Part shown: positions 23,591-31,167 of the stretch, in pieces
Position numbering within the stretch: position 1 is the stretch's first letter
How the letters are laid out: every line of letters starts with the position of its first letter
NCBI GenBank assembly: GCA_045545175.1
Contig: JAZQAK010000024.1
Span: 62,001-126,000 of the forward strand
Reading direction: 5' to 3'
Source: RGIG6165 sp045545175
Lineage (GTDB): Bacteria; Bacillota; Clostridia; Oscillospirales; Feifaniaceae
Length of the DNA: 64,000 bases
Translations under genes and position numbers: made by a program
The notes under the pieces: generated by a model
Told to the model about the DNA's origin: nothing
The model's input: only the letters and a program-made list of their open reading frames with translations
Databases searched by the model: none

Positions 23591-25561
23591 TTAGAACACG
23601 TCCGCAAGTTCAAGATATTCGTGACCGTGGTCTGCAATATATTCTTTACGTCCGTCAATGTTGTCACCGAGTAAGAGTTCAAATATCTCATTCGTCCTCT
23701 CCACGTCTTCGGGAAGCACTTTAATCAGACGTCTGGTATCGGGGTGCATTGTCGTAAGACTCATCATATCGGGCTCGTTTTCACCAAGACCTTTTGAGCG
23801 GTTTATCTGGTATTTTTTGCCCTCAAGTTTCTTTTCTATCGCAATTCTTTCAGCCTCGTTGTAGGCAAAATAGTTCTTATCCTTGTAAACTATTTCAAAA
23901 AGCGGCGATTCCGCAATATACACCTTGCCCTGCGTTATAAGCGAGGGCACGAGTCTGTAAAGCATTGTCAAAATAAGCGTTCTTATCTGGAAGCCGTCCA
24001 CGTCGGCATCTGTACAGATAATTATCTTGCCGTAACGCAGTTTTGACATATCAAAGAACTCGAAGTCCTTGTTGTTTTTGGACTTTATCTCAACACCGCA
24101 AGCGAGAACTTTTAAAAGGTCGGTTATGATTTCACTCTTGAAAATCTTATCGTAATCGGCTTTAAGACAGTTTAAAATCTTACCTCTTACCGGTATTGCC
24201 GCCTGGAATTCCGCATTTCTCGCAAGCACTACCGAACCGAGTGCCGAATCACCCTCCACGATGTAGAGTTCTCTCTTTTCAATATCTTTGGTTCTGCATT
24301 CAGCAAGTTTCTGCACCTTGCTTGCAAGGTCGTTTCCGCCCGAGAGCTTCTTTTTGATATTCACTCTCGCCTTTTCGGCTTGTTCACGGCTTCTCTTGTT
24401 AACGAGCACCTGCTCAGCAATAAGGTCAGCCTCCGCCTTATTTTCTATGAAATAGACCTCAAGATTGTGCTTGAAGAAATCGGTCATAGCCTCCTGGATA
24501 AACTTGTTGTTTATCGCCTTTTTGGTCTGATTTTCATAAGACGTCTGTGTCGAGAACGAGTTTGTGACGATAACAAGACTGTCTGCAACGTCCTGATACG
24601 TTATCTTGCTCTCGTTTTTTGTATATTTGTTTATCGACTTGATATATGAATCTATGCTTGAAACGAAAGCCGTTCTTACCGCCTTATCGGGTGAACCGCC
24701 GTGTTCAAGCCAGCTTGAGTTGTGGTAATACTGTGTGGCGGCCACTTTTTTCGAGAAGCAGAATGCCGCTTCAACTTTGACCTTGTATTCAGGCTTATCC
24801 TCTCTGTCACGGCCCTTACGTTCCGTATTCCAGAACTGAATTCTGGTCATATTCTCTTCATTTACAAGTTCGTTAACATAGTCAACTATGCCGTTTTCGT
24901 ATTCAAATTCGTAAGTCTGCTTTTCTATTTCATCCTTGAATACGAATTTTACGTTTGAATTGACAACCGCCTGCCTCTTTATCACGTCAAGAAAATACTC
25001 AAGCGGAATATTTATATCCGTAAAAACGTCAATGTCGGGACGCCATTTGATAACAGTACCCGTTCTTCTGCCCGAATAATCCTCTTTTTTAAGTCCGCCG
25101 ACGTTTTCACCCTTTTCAAAATGAAGGCTGTATTTTACACCGTCACGGTAAACGGTAACGTCCATATATTCACTTGCATACTGTGTCGCACAGGCACCAA
25201 GGCCGTTAAGACCGAGTGAAAACTCATAGTTGTCACCGCTGTTGTTGTCATACTTACCGCCTGCGTACATTTCACAGAAAACAAGTTCCCAGTTAAAACG
25301 CTTTTCTTTTTCGTTGTAGTCAACGGGGACGCCACGACCAAAGTCCTCAACCTCAAGACTTCCGTCGGCATAACGTACGATATTTATTTTGTTACCAAAA
25401 CCCTCTCTCGCCTCGTCGATAGAGTTAGAAAGAATCTCGAAAAACGAGTGCTGGCAACCCTCAATACTGTCACTACCGAATATTACCGCAGGGCGTTTAC
25501 GTACCCTGTCTGCACCTTTAAGCTGTGATATACTGTCATTACCGTAGTTTTTCTTAGCCAC
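23591..25561 (-). CDS. parE: DNA topoisomerase IV / gyrase subunit B
   Basis: The 656-residue ATPase subunit has a GHKL fold in the first 200 residues (ILSNSIDEAREGFGNKI, DFGRGVPVD, GLNGLGACATQYAS). A transducer domain and a TOPRIM domain follow (EGDSALGSVVLARN and DADVDGFQI metal acidic residues). It forms the active enzyme with the downstream A subunit. Sequence between the two genes holds an AT-rich repeat. The promoter at 25602-25630 is divergent from that of the DUF896 gene. Confidence 0.92.
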   Translation of the reverse strand: MAKKNYGNDSISQLKGADRVRKRPAVIFGSDSIEGCQHSFFEILSNSIDEAREGFGNKINIVRYADGSLEVEDFGRGVPVDYNEKEKRFNWELVFCEMYAGGKYDNNSGDNYEFSLGLNGLGACATQYASEYMDVTVYRDGVKYSLHFEKGENVGGLKKEDYSGRRTGTVIKWRPDIDVFTDINIPLEYFLDVIKRQAVVNSNVKFVFKDEIEKQTYEFEYENGIVDYVNELVNEENMTRIQFWNTERKGRDREDKPEYKVKVEAAFCFSKKVAATQYYHNSSWLEHGGSPDKAVRTAFVSSIDSYIKSINKYTKNESKITYQDVADSLVIVTNSFSTQTSYENQTKKAINNKFIQEAMTDFFKHNLEVYFIENKAEADLIAEQVLVNKRSREQAEKARVNIKKKLSGGNDLASKVQKLAECRTKDIEKRELYIVEGDSALGSVVLARNAEFQAAIPVRGKILNCLKADYDKIFKSEIITDLLKVLACGVEIKSKNNKDFEFFDMSKLRYGKIIICTDADVDGFQIRTLILTMLYRLVPSLITQGKVYIAESPLFEIVYKDKNYFAYNEAERIAIEKKLEGKKYQINRSKGLGENEPDMMSLTTMHPDTRRLIKVLPEDVERTNEIFELLLGDNIDGRKEYIADHGHEYLELADVF

Positions 25562-25601
25562 TTTAAGTCGTGTCTCCTTAGCATTTTAGTCTAACAGAGA
25601 T

Positions 25602-25630
25602 ATTATACCAAAAATACGACACGTTTGCAA
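25602..25630 (-). promoter_or_regulatory. sigma-A promoter of parE
   Basis: TTGCAA (25625-25630) and, on the minus strand, TATAAT (25602-25607) are spaced by 17 nt. The -35 is shared with the opposite promoter. Confidence 0.8.
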
Positions 25631-25653
25631 ATGCGCTTTATTTTTTGTATAAT
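25625..25653 (+). promoter_or_regulatory. sigma-A promoter of the DUF896 gene
   Basis: TTGCAA (25625-25630) and TATAAT (25648-25653) are spaced by 17 nt. TTGCAA is its own reverse complement and is also the -35 of the parE promoter. Confidence 0.8.
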
Positions 25654-25681
25654 GGTATTATTAAAATTTTTGGAGATAATT

Positions 25682-25885
25682 ATGAACGAAGAAAAAATCA
25701 AAAGAATAAATGAACTTTCAAGCCTTTCAAAAACACGTGCTTTAACGCCCGAAGAAACGGCAGAGCGTGATGCGCTTCGCAAAGAGTTTATCGAAGCCTT
25801 CCGAAAGAATTTAACCTCACAGCTCGACAACACGTATGTCGTCGATGCCAAGGGAAACAAGAGAAAACTTAATAAAAAGGCATAA
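25682..25885 (+). CDS. DUF896 (YnzC-like) small protein
   Basis: The 67-residue protein opens MNEEKIKRINELSSLSKTR and continues with the family pattern LTPEETAERDALRKEFIEAFR. YnzC-type proteins are small two-helix cytoplasmic proteins of unknown function; some paralogues are under SOS control in Bacillus. GGAGAT precedes the ATG at 25682. spoIIQ-like follows 56 bp downstream, past an overlapping terminator and promoter. Confidence 0.88.
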   Translation: MNEEKIKRINELSSLSKTRALTPEETAERDALRKEFIEAFRKNLTSQLDNTYVVDAKGNKRKLNKKA

Positions 25886-25909
25886 CTGACTCTTTTTTTG
25901 GGAAAACTC
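25880..25909 (+). promoter_or_regulatory. candidate sigma-F promoter of the spoIIQ-like gene
   Basis: GCATA (25880-25884) and GGGAAAACTC (25900-25909) with a 15-nt spacer fit the sigma-F consensus (GYATA, then GGnnAnAHTR) at all but the last position. Sigma-F drives spoIIQ in known spore formers. Confidence 0.5.
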
Positions 25910-25938
25910 CAATTGAAATATAAAGATTGGAGTTTTTT
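25903..25938 (+). terminator. terminator hairpin that contains the spoIIQ Shine-Dalgarno
   Basis: AAAACTCCAAT (25903-25913) pairs perfectly with ATTGGAGTTTT (25926-25936), followed by T. The 3' arm includes the GGAG used by the gene at 25942. Confidence 0.75.
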
Positions 25939-25941
25939 GAT

Positions 25942-26622
25942 ATGAAAAAAAGAGTAAAAGCAGCAAGTATATTTTACATCTGTCTTGCCGTTCTTTCGCT
26001 GGCAGTCGGCATAACTACCTATACGATTATGACAAACAGGCTCGGTGCATCGCTTGAAGAACTTGAAAATTCGGTTCCCGATTTAAGCCTGCCCGACACT
26101 AGCGTCATAAATAACGAAAAGGTGGTTGAATCAAAGCCAAAGCCGCAAAAGCAAGAAGAAGCACCCACTCCCGCACCCGCTCCCAAAGAGCCGGTAAAAG
26201 AGAAAAAAGTCTGGTACAATATGCCTCTTGTGGGCACAGTATCGGCAGACTTTTCGGATTCCGTGCTCGTTTTTTCACCCACTATGATGGACTACCGTAC
26301 ACATATGGGCGTTGATATTGCCGCCGCAGTCGGCACTCCCGTGAAAGCGGTGGCAGACGGCGTCGTAACTGACGTTTACGAGGACGATATGCTTGGTGTA
26401 ACTGTCGAAATAACGCATAATGACGGCAAAATAAGCAGATACTGCAACCTCTCGCCCACGCTCTCGTCAGACTGTGTGAAGGATGCCGAAATATCGGCAC
26501 TGACCGTCATCGGTGCAGTAGGTGAAACGGCGGTTTCGGAATCAGCAGAGGCATCCCACCTCCACCTTGAAATTATTGATGACGGCACTCCCCTCGACCC
26601 CATGACAGTGATAAACAACTAA
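25942..26622 (+). CDS. spoIIQ: SpoIIQ-like M23 peptidase
   Basis: The 226-residue protein has an N-terminal membrane anchor (about 8-30), a proline-rich linker (about 65-90, PAPAPKEP) and a C-terminal M23/LytM domain with HMGVDIAAAVG and HLHLEI. This is the layout of SpoIIQ, the forespore side of the SpoIIQ-SpoIIIAH engulfment zipper. Both LytM histidine motifs are present, as in clostridial versions; the Bacillus protein has lost one. GGAG lies 9 nt before the ATG. The candidate sigma-F promoter strengthens the call. A general M23 wall hydrolase is the alternative. Confidence 0.7.
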   Translation: MKKRVKAASIFYICLAVLSLAVGITTYTIMTNRLGASLEELENSVPDLSLPDTSVINNEKVVESKPKPQKQEEAPTPAPAPKEPVKEKKVWYNMPLVGTVSADFSDSVLVFSPTMMDYRTHMGVDIAAAVGTPVKAVADGVVTDVYEDDMLGVTVEITHNDGKISRYCNLSPTLSSDCVKDAEISALTVIGAVGETAVSESAEASHLHLEIIDDGTPLDPMTVINN

Positions 26623-26652
26623 AAAATCGCACGGGTATTCCGTGCGATTTCT
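26623..26652. terminator. bidirectional terminator between spoIIQ and folT
   Basis: AAATCGCACGG (26624-26634) pairs with CCGTGCGATTT (26640-26650) with A and T runs at the two sides. Confidence 0.85.
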
Positions 26653-27186
26653 TTATCTTTTTATCATTTTTTCAGCCTGTTTGAATACGGGAACGAGGAG
26701 AATAAGAAGCACTATTTTGAGCGGCGTCATTATCGCAAACTGAGTGAGTCTCGTTGACAGCATAGCGACAAAAGACTGCCACAGCGTGCCCTTCGTGCCG
26801 TAAAAAAGTGCATTCCAGAAGGTGTTGAGAAGCAAACTGCACAGCACCTGCGTTGTAAGCACGGAGGCAATTATTCTGCCTATATTGAGTTTTTTGTAGA
26901 GGAAAATTGCAAATATAAGTCCCGTTATGATTGCAGTTACCGTATATGCAGGATTGTACGGGCCAAACGGCTTTACAAGTGCCCCTATAAAATCACCGAG
27001 GCCTGCCACGACAACGGCACCACCCATACCGTAGACGTATGCAGCAAAGGCGATTGCAATCACTTCAAACGAGAATTTCGTGCTCTGGGTGATGTTGATC
27101 ATGGTAAATCTTGAGAAGACAACGTTGATTGCAACAAGCATTGCAAGAAATACCAGATTTCTGATTTTTGTACTGTTTTTTGACAT
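26653..27186 (-). CDS. folT: folate ECF transporter S component
   Basis: The 177-residue membrane protein has about six helices and the S-component pattern LVFLAMLVAINVVFSRF, then GMGGAVVVAGLGDFIGALV near residue 55 and FGPYNPAYTV. It would bind folate and dock on the general ECF module (EcfT/A/A'), which is not in this window. AAGGAGG precedes the ATG. A THF riboswitch immediately upstream fixes the likely substrate as folate. Confidence 0.92.
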   Translation of the reverse strand: MSKNSTKIRNLVFLAMLVAINVVFSRFTMINITQSTKFSFEVIAIAFAAYVYGMGGAVVVAGLGDFIGALVKPFGPYNPAYTVTAIITGLIFAIFLYKKLNIGRIIASVLTTQVLCSLLLNTFWNALFYGTKGTLWQSFVAMLSTRLTQFAIMTPLKIVLLILLVPVFKQAEKMIKR

Positions 27187-27214
27187 AAAAATACCTCCTT
27201 CTTATCACGCAGAA

Positions 27215-27238
27215 TAATAGGAGGCGACCTTCTATTAT
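27215..27238 (-). promoter_or_regulatory. expression-platform hairpin of folT
   Basis: On the minus strand ATAATAGAAGG and CCTCCTATTAT form a stem with a TCG loop between the riboswitch and the folT Shine-Dalgarno. Its CCTCC could alternatively pair with the GGAGG of that site, which suggests control of translation. Confidence 0.5.
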
Positions 27239-27340
27239 CAGCGGGATGCGGCAAACCGACCGCGGGGCCGTACACACCCCTTCGTCCCGAAAACAACTCC
27301 CCGTTTTCCGGGCACTTTACGCCGATAAGCCTACTCTGTA
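27239..27340 (-). promoter_or_regulatory. tetrahydrofolate (THF) riboswitch
   Basis: On the minus strand the conserved blocks appear in order: GAGTAGG, GCGTAAAGTGCC, GACGAAGGG, CGCGGTCGG and GCCGCATCCCGCTG. This is the layout of the THF aptamer (Rfam THF), and it stands directly in front of folT. It should reduce folT expression when reduced folates are abundant. Confidence 0.87.
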
Positions 27341-27371
27341 TTTGGTGAAAGCTCAACCTAAACTCATATGT

Positions 27372-27477
27372 TCACATTAGTAAAATTTCCGTCATTTGCG
27401 ACTTGTCGGTTATTGCAAGGCACAAAGCCTTGCTGCAACCTTACGCATCGAACTGACAAAAATTTTTCTTAATGTGA
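27372..27477. repeat. 106-bp hairpin element upstream of folT
   Basis: TCACATTA (27372-27379) and TAATGTGA (27470-27477) bound a sequence that is nearly self-complementary: AAAATTT/AAATTTT, GTCA/TGAC and, at the centre, TTGCAAGGC-ACAAA-GCCTTGC. No frame is coding. It resembles a MITE-like palindromic element; no second copy is seen in this window. Confidence 0.5.
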
Positions 27478-27481
27478 TTTA

Positions 27482-27535
27482 AAGAATATAAACATATTCG
27501 TTACAGTTTCTCTTTCACAACGTGTTTATATTCTT
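27482..27535. repeat. perfect 13-bp inverted repeat
   Basis: AAGAATATAAACA (27482-27494) faces TGTTTATATTCTT (27523-27535) with 28 bp between. No T run follows, so it is not an obvious terminator. Confidence 0.5.
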
Positions 27536-27615
27536 CTCATATTCATCCAAGTGTCTTTGGATATGATTATATTACCGATTTTTAAAAAAGTAAATACTTT
27601 CATCACATTTTTCTC

Positions 27616-27644
27616 TTTACAAATCAAGTTTAAAATAATATAAT
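27616..27644 (+). promoter_or_regulatory. sigma-A promoter of the tRNA-Ser region
   Basis: TTTACA (27616-27621) and TATAAT (27639-27644) are spaced by 17 nt. Transcription would start near 27651, upstream of the structured segment and tRNA-Ser. Confidence 0.7.
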
Positions 27645-27650
27645 GTCTTA

Positions 27651-27830
27651 GTAACATATACGAAAGACGTATCGAAGTGGGGACGTTGCCGAGCGCTGCC
27701 TGTGGCAGATGAAGTGAGGCATAAGGAGTGGCAGCGGTCGAACAAAATCGAGCACCGACGTGTGCCATGATTTTTTGGGGCACCGCAACAGGACATAACG
27801 GGGCGTCCCGTATCAAGAAAATTTAATAAT
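27651..27830 (+). ncRNA. unassigned structured segment with a split tRNA-Ser-like 5' part
   Basis: Bases 27652-27680 nearly duplicate the sequence entering the tRNA-Ser gene (27852-27879, including GACGTATCGAAGTGG). The next part of the tRNA (GTCATAACGGGA) reappears as GACATAACGGGG only after about 111 bp. The intervening block has GTTGC/GCAAC outer complementarity and inner stems CGCTGCC/GGCAGCG and GTGCC/GGCAC, with GGGACG/CGTCCC closing the whole. A good promoter lies upstream. It may be a small RNA, or a tRNA remnant with an inserted repeat. Confidence 0.35.
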
Positions 27831-27861
27831 GAGTTTAACTCTTAACCGAGTTAACATATAC

Positions 27862-27950
27862 GGAGACGTATCGAAGTGGTCATAACGGGACTGACTCGAA
27901 ATCAGTTGTACCTCACGGTACCGTGGGTTCGAATCCCACCGTCTCCGCCA
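27862..27950 (+). tRNA. tRNA-Ser (anticodon CGA)
   Basis: The 89-nt gene has a 7-bp acceptor stem (GGAGACG with CGTCTCC), a long variable arm as expected for serine, the T arm GTGGGTTCGAATCCCAC and an encoded 3' CCA. The anticodon stem-loop CTGA-CTCGAAA-TCAG gives anticodon CGA, which reads UCG. A terminator follows at 27955-27980. Confidence 0.97.
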
Positions 27951-27954
27951 AACA

Positions 27955-27980
27955 AAAAAGACACCTTGTGGTGTCTTTTT
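27955..27980 (+). terminator. terminator after tRNA-Ser
   Basis: AAAAAGACACC-TTGT-GGTGTCTTTTT forms a compact stem with a T run. Confidence 0.85.
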
Positions 27981-28094
27981 CTGTTTGCATGGCGTCGCTT
28001 TCAACTCTTGCTGTCATAAAATTCACGTCAACGGTAGATTTTTTTCAGAAAATATTCTATCATAATATCAGCACACGAAATTGGATGTGATTTT

Positions 28095-31094
28095 ATGGAT
28101 ATGATAAAAGAAAAAATTCGGGTAATGTGTGACAAGTTGGCTCTTCATTGCACACTTTCTTCCATTCCCGTCGAAGCAGAATACGTAGAATGCAATTACA
28201 AAACAACCAACACTCCGCCGGACGAAACGGCTGCGTGGAAGCCTCTTGAAGATGACACCTGTTTTGAGGGTGAAGATCAGCATTACTGGTTGCATACAAA
28301 ATTCAGGACACCGAAGATTTCAGCAGATAAGCAGCTGCGTTTTTATTCAAAAACGGGGTTACACTCCTCCAAGGATGCAACTAATCCCCAGTTTACCGTA
28401 TACGTAAACGGTGTCACCACGCAGGCGATGGATATGAATCACGTATGGTTTCCTCTCGAATCGGACAAGGAATACGACATATACCTGTATCTTTATACGG
28501 GTATGAGAAACAGACCCGTGGTATACGTTCCGATAAAATTTTCACTCGGTGTATCAATAAAGATTATCGACAAAAGAATAGAGTCGCTCTATTACGATTT
28601 AAAAGTTCCCTACGACTGCCTGGCAGAACTAAATGAGGAATCCTACGATTACGTCATAATCCGCAATCACCTTGACAAAGCGACCATGTTACTCGATTTG
28701 AGGCACGTTTATTCGGACGATTTCTATGCAGGCATTGACAAAGCATCAGAATATCTGAAAACCGAATTCTACGAAAAAGAATGCGGTAAGAGTCGCGGAA
28801 CGGTAAACTGTATAGGTCACACACACATTGACATTGCGTGGCTGTGGACGGTTGCCCAGACCCGTGAAAAAGCACAGCGAAGCTTTTCAACCGTCATAAA
28901 TATGATGAAACATTATGACGAATACACCTTTATGTCGAGTCAGCCGCAGCTTTACCAATACGTCAAGGAGGATGACCCGTCGCTTTACGAAGAAATCAAA
29001 AAGCGTGTAAAAGAAGGCAGATGGGAAGTTGAGGGTGCAATGTGGCTTGAAGCGGACACGAACCTTATCAGCGGCGAAAGCATGGTACGTCAACTTCTTT
29101 TCGGCAAGAAATTTATGAAGGATGAATTTGGTGTAGAAAGTGAAATCATGTGGCTTCCCGACGTATTCGGCTACAGCGGTGCACTGCCCCAGATACTCAG
29201 AAAAAGCGGTGTTGACAAATTCTACACTTCAAAGCTCAACTGGAACGAATACAACAAAATACCCCACGATGATTTTATATGGGAGGGTATTGACGGTTCA
29301 CAGGTGTATGCAAAATTCAACCCAAGCTACGTAGGTCTGCTAAACCCCTACGGTGTCGCTTTAACGTGGAACAGCTACAAGGACAAAAAACTCAACGATG
29401 AAACTCTGCTCACCTTCGGTCACGGTGACGGGGGCGGCGGTCCGACCTATGAAATGATGGAAAATTACAGACGTCTTCGCCACGGCATACCCGGTATGCC
29501 TGCCGTAAAAATGAGCACGGCAGCCGAAATCTTTAAGAATTCGATTAAGAATTTTGAAAAGAACACGGCTGAACTTAAGTCCACACCCAAGTGGAAAGGC
29601 GAATTGTATTTTGAATTTCACAGAGGCACGTACACATCCATTGCGAAAAACAAGAAAAACAACAGAAAAGCCGAGCTTCTCTATCTCAACGCAGAAAGCA
29701 TTTCCGTTGCGGATATGGTTTTAAACGGCGGAAAATATCCAAAGGAAGTCCTTGATAAAAATCAGACAACAATACTATTAAATCAGTTCCACGATATTAT
29801 CCCCGGCTCATCAATCGGTGCAGTGTACGACGTGACTGACGGCGAGTATGCAGAGATTTTAAAAAACGGCAGAGACGTGGTGGAAAACAAAAAAGAAGCG
29901 ATGATTTCTTCGCTTAAAACGGACGGAGGTCTGTTCGTATACAACCCGTCACCGTTTGAAGTAAGCGACTTCATAGAATTTGAAGGAAAGACCGTTTACG
30001 TAGAAAACGTTCCTCCGCACGGCTTTAAAGTGGTTTCCGAAAAGCAGGTAGATTGCGGTATAAGCGTTTCCGACAAGGTGCTTGAAAACGACGTTATACG
30101 TCTTGTTTTCAACGACAGATATCACATTGTTTCGCTTTATGACAAAACGCAGGAGCGGGAGGTTATTGCCCAAAATTGTGAGGCAAACGTTCTTGAAATG
30201 TTTGAAGACTATCCCCGCAACTACGATGCTTGGGAAATTTCGGAGTACTACAAGCAGAAAAAATGGATAGCAGACGACGTTTCATCCGTAGAACTTCTCA
30301 AAAACGGTATCCGTATAAAGAGAAAATATCAGAAGTCCGAAATCACGCAGGAGATTATACTCCGTAAGGGTTCAAAAAGGGTTGATTTTATAACGGGCGT
30401 TGACTGGCAGGAAGACCATATTCTTATGAAGGCGGCCTTCCCCGTAGACGTTCACAACACGGTTGCAACCTATGACATACAATTCGGTAATCTTGAGAGG
30501 CCGACCTATGCAAACACAAGCTGGGATGCGGCAAAATTTGAAGTGTGTGCTCACAAATGGGCAGACCTTTCGGAAGGCGGATACGGTGTAAGTATCTTAA
30601 ACGACTGTAAATACGGCTATAACGTAGAAGAAAACGTTATGAAGATATCCCTTCTCAAATCTGCCACGATGCCCTACGACAAGGCAGACAGAGGTTTCCA
30701 TTCATTCACCTATTCCCTCTTCCCCCACGAAGGCGATTTCCGACAGGGAAACGTCGTGCAGGAGGGTTACGCACTCAACGTCCCCCTTGAAATATGCAGA
30801 ATCTCTGCGCAAAACGGCAGTATCGGCGACAGTTTTTCACTTATAGAGAGCAACAAAGAAAACGTAGTGGTTGAAGCAATCAAAAAGGCTGAAAACGACG
30901 ATTCCGTCATAGTACGTCTTTACGAAGCCTACAACGAGAAATCAAAAGTCACCGTCACGGCAGGCTTTGATTTTAAAGCGGTTTACCTGTGTGACCTTAT
31001 GGAAAACAACCTTGAAAAGCTTGAACATGACGGCAGAAAAGTCACGTTCAAGGTCAAAAACTTTGAGATTATCACACTTAAATACGTCAGGTAG
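28095..31094 (+). CDS. alpha-mannosidase, glycoside hydrolase family 38
   Basis: The 999-residue enzyme removes alpha-linked mannose. The catalytic barrel shows the zinc site HTHIDIAWLW near residue 241, the nucleophile aspartate in WLPDVFGYSGALPQ near residue 355, and a further GHGDGGGGPTYEM segment near residue 445. Beta-rich C-terminal domains follow (about 650-999). There is no signal peptide, so it is cytoplasmic and probably acts on imported manno-oligosaccharides or glycan fragments. It is a single gene between tRNA-Ser and a terminator at 31099-31128. Length fits the family. Confidence 0.95.
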   Translation: MDMIKEKIRVMCDKLALHCTLSSIPVEAEYVECNYKTTNTPPDETAAWKPLEDDTCFEGEDQHYWLHTKFRTPKISADKQLRFYSKTGLHSSKDATNPQFTVYVNGVTTQAMDMNHVWFPLESDKEYDIYLYLYTGMRNRPVVYVPIKFSLGVSIKIIDKRIESLYYDLKVPYDCLAELNEESYDYVIIRNHLDKATMLLDLRHVYSDDFYAGIDKASEYLKTEFYEKECGKSRGTVNCIGHTHIDIAWLWTVAQTREKAQRSFSTVINMMKHYDEYTFMSSQPQLYQYVKEDDPSLYEEIKKRVKEGRWEVEGAMWLEADTNLISGESMVRQLLFGKKFMKDEFGVESEIMWLPDVFGYSGALPQILRKSGVDKFYTSKLNWNEYNKIPHDDFIWEGIDGSQVYAKFNPSYVGLLNPYGVALTWNSYKDKKLNDETLLTFGHGDGGGGPTYEMMENYRRLRHGIPGMPAVKMSTAAEIFKNSIKNFEKNTAELKSTPKWKGELYFEFHRGTYTSIAKNKKNNRKAELLYLNAESISVADMVLNGGKYPKEVLDKNQTTILLNQFHDIIPGSSIGAVYDVTDGEYAEILKNGRDVVENKKEAMISSLKTDGGLFVYNPSPFEVSDFIEFEGKTVYVENVPPHGFKVVSEKQVDCGISVSDKVLENDVIRLVFNDRYHIVSLYDKTQEREVIAQNCEANVLEMFEDYPRNYDAWEISEYYKQKKWIADDVSSVELLKNGIRIKRKYQKSEITQEIILRKGSKRVDFITGVDWQEDHILMKAAFPVDVHNTVATYDIQFGNLERPTYANTSWDAAKFEVCAHKWADLSEGGYGVSILNDCKYGYNVEENVMKISLLKSATMPYDKADRGFHSFTYSLFPHEGDFRQGNVVQEGYALNVPLEICRISAQNGSIGDSFSLIESNKENVVVEAIKKAENDDSVIVRLYEAYNEKSKVTVTAGFDFKAVYLCDLMENNLEKLEHDGRKVTFKVKNFEIITLKYVR

Positions 31095-31098
31095 AAAA

Positions 31099-31128
31099 AA
31101 ACATCGGAACGATTGTTCCGATGTTTTT
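31099..31128. terminator. terminator after the GH38 gene
   Basis: ACATCGGAAC (31101-31110) pairs with GTTCCGATGT (31115-31124), flanked by A and T runs. Confidence 0.88.
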
Positions 31129-31167
31129 ATTATGTTTCATAATCAAACAATGCTTATTCATTTATTG

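Noticed and set aside
25942..26622. The M23 protein as a phage or secreted endolysin
   Set aside because: It has an N-terminal membrane anchor, a proline-rich linker and a sigma-F-like promoter, which fit SpoIIQ better.
27526..27816. 96-codon minus-strand frame across the region before tRNA-Ser
   Set aside because: It is antisense to a stem-rich, promoter-driven segment, lacks a ribosome site and has no recognisable domain.
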